Assembly: GCA_035310145.1 (NCBI GenBank)
Contig: DATGEL010000104.1
Span: forward strand, 1 to 64,000
DNA length: 64,000 nt
Source: Dehalococcoidia bacterium
GTDB taxonomy: Bacteria > Chloroflexota > Dehalococcoidia > CAUJGQ01
Direction of reading: 5' to 3'
Shown: piece by piece, positions 62,980-64,000 of the stretch
Layout of the letters: every line of letters starts with the position of its first letter
How positions within the stretch are numbered: position 1 is the stretch's first letter
The notes under the pieces: model-generated
What the model was told of the DNA's origin: nothing
Databases searched by the model: none
Seen by the model: the letters and a program-made list of their open reading frames with translations, nothing else
Position numbers and translations under genes: made by a program

Positions 62980-63132
62980 CGCAAGCATCGGGGCGCTTCG
63001 CTTTCTGCCGCACCGGGTATCGGCGGCGCTGGGGCTGGACCAGAGGTCCAGCGATACGACATACACCACAGGATGGTAGGACCGTGGACACCGGCGGGCA
63101 GCCGCGCACTCTGCCTTCGGCGCATCCCGGAC

Positions 63133-63642
63133 CTACCCAGCGGGGGCGGCGGCCGTCTGGGCGGCGATCGCGCACCGCATCCCGGCCTCCGAAAGTCGGT
63201 GCTGGATCAGGTTGTGCGCACGCGCGAGCGCGACACGCAACGCGGGGGCGATCTTCTCCTCCGCCAGGATGACCACAGCCGCACCGGCGTTGGTAAGCGT
63301 CTCCCGGAACTCCTCGCGTGCGGCCACGTCGAGCCTGTTCGGCAGGGCATCTGGGTCAGCATCGGCGCTGGATGAAGAGACCGCGGCGCCGGGCAGCGAG
63401 GGCGAAAGGAGCATGCCGAGCAGCTCGTCGACGCGCAGTTCCGATACCGCACCCGCGGCAGGGCTGGACGATGAGGAAGCCTCGCGCCATGCCCAACCGG
63501 CCGGGGATTGGGCCATGACCCCACCGACGGCCGTGCCGATCACGCCATCGCGCCGCAGGCGGCGCACAATGGCAAAGTCCTCCTCCGCCCCGTCGGCGCT
63601 CTCGTAGGTCGCGATGTAGAGGGCTACCGGTTTCGCTGTCAC
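63133..63642 (-). CDS. DUF1269/DUF6325-like protein
   Basis: A 169-residue protein with GTG start. VALYIATYESADGAEEDFAIVRRLRRDGVIGTAVGG and FRETLTNAGAAVVILAEEKIAPALRVAL follow the general-stress-like DUF1269/DUF6325 plan. The usual Gly-zipper membrane segment is replaced by a Ser/Ala-rich stretch. Function unknown. Confidence 0.65.
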   Translation of the reverse strand: MTAKPVALYIATYESADGAEEDFAIVRRLRRDGVIGTAVGGVMAQSPAGWAWREASSSSSPAAGAVSELRVDELLGMLLSPSLPGAAVSSSSADADPDALPNRLDVAAREEFRETLTNAGAAVVILAEEKIAPALRVALARAHNLIQHRLSEAGMRCAIAAQTAAAPAG

Positions 63643-63696
63643 GGTCTATCGCTTTCTGGCGTGGCCCGTTTTGCCTGAGCGTGGGATCGGCGGATC

Positions 63697-63837
63697 TCAG
63701 GCCGGTCGTGCGCTCGCGCGCTGGCGGAGGTATGCAGCTGAAACCGCTCCGGCGCAGGCTGCGAGCAAGGCCGAGCGGATCGGCCGCTGTCGCGGGTGCC
63801 GGGCGGCGTGACGGGTCCAGTAGTTGTTCTCAGCCAT
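63697..63837 (-). CDS. 46-aa small hydrophobic/basic peptide
   Basis: GGGAGGACGACA precedes the ATG. MAENNYWTRHAARHPRQRP, then a short hydrophobic stretch SALLAACAGAVSAAYL and RQRASARPA. A possible tail-anchored small membrane protein. Unknown family. The remaining 163 bases to the window end show nothing. Confidence 0.5.
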   Translation of the reverse strand: MAENNYWTRHAARHPRQRPIRSALLAACAGAVSAAYLRQRASARPA

Positions 63838-64000
63838 TGTCGTCCTCCCGAACGGCCGGTAGCCCTGGGCGATGCTGCCGGCGCAGCGCCGGCACGGCTG
63901 ACCGACGCTGTAACGTGATGGTGATTCGAGCAGAGCCTTCGCAGGCTTGCAGAGCGGGCGCATCGCCGAGCGCCGCGCCGCTGCTCACCTTCCCGCGGCC

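Noticed and set aside
1-64000. CRISPR arrays, tRNA or rRNA genes, insertion sequences
   Set aside because: No regularly spaced repeats, no cloverleaf with a GTTCRA-type T-arm, and no transposase-like frame were found by reading; an automated tRNA or Infernal scan would be needed for certainty.

Overview
The window is a GC-rich bacterial chromosome segment, by eye close to 70% G+C, from what looks like a mesophilic, soil-type member of the Chloroflexota. That placement is inference. It rests on the gene families present: DUF5679 and FmdB-type zinc ribbons, LLM-class flavin oxidoreductases, amidohydrolases, CaiB/BaiF CoA-transferases, STAND regulators fused to TPR or BTAD modules, and a short-form IF-2 in a nusA-ylxR-infB-rbfA-truB cluster. 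I saw no rRNA, tRNA, transposase or CRISPR array.

Layout. 1-5.6 kb: the 3' part of a cyclase/STAND regulator, small zinc-ribbon proteins, and a PhoB-like regulator followed by phoU. 5.6-9.8 kb, minus strand: a membrane protein, a metallopeptidase-tsaD group, a NarL-type regulator and a YihY/BrkB protein. 10-18.2 kb: an M16 protease, then nusA, ylxR, infB, rbfA, a transglutaminase-like ORF, truB and a DUF5679 peptide. 18.3-27.8 kb: catabolic and detoxification enzymes, mostly single-gene units (amidase, acyl-CoA synthetase, serine hydrolase with VOC, LLM oxidoreductase, alpha/beta hydrolase, VOC), plus a helical protein with a C-terminal sunset-like domain.

28.0-32.1 kb is a surface-polysaccharide operon: nucleotide-sugar dehydrogenase, UDP-glucuronate decarboxylase-like enzyme, processive GT2 synthase and an LPNTG-tailed peptide. 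32.5-37.9 kb is the most unusual part. It holds a MerB-like gene broken by an in-frame TGA, then a cluster of very short genes: two 40-residue peptides (identical but for residue 2) flank an NHLP/Os1348-type RiPP-precursor-like protein. Upstream are a zinc-ribbon gene with a potentially sequestered Shine-Dalgarno, a PHO-box-like repeat and a 1052-residue MalT/BTAD regulator.

38.1-44.8 kb: a soluble transhydrogenase-like flavoprotein, then a two-component system followed on the same strand by two membrane proteins (one with a His-rich linker and a His/Cys-rich C-terminal domain) and an exported dienelactone-hydrolase-like lipoprotein. 45-55 kb: flavin reductase, DUF309, a PAS-GGDEF-EAL protein, two amidohydrolases and a tandem CaiB fusion. 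55.2-57.9 kb: a metallo-beta-lactamase-fold hydrolase and a divergent HxlR regulator, bracketed by two oppositely oriented copies of a C-rich palindromic element. 57.9-64 kb: a PhyH dioxygenase, an orphan 2-oxoacid dehydrogenase E2, a GT4 glycosyltransferase and several tiny membrane or zinc-ribbon proteins.
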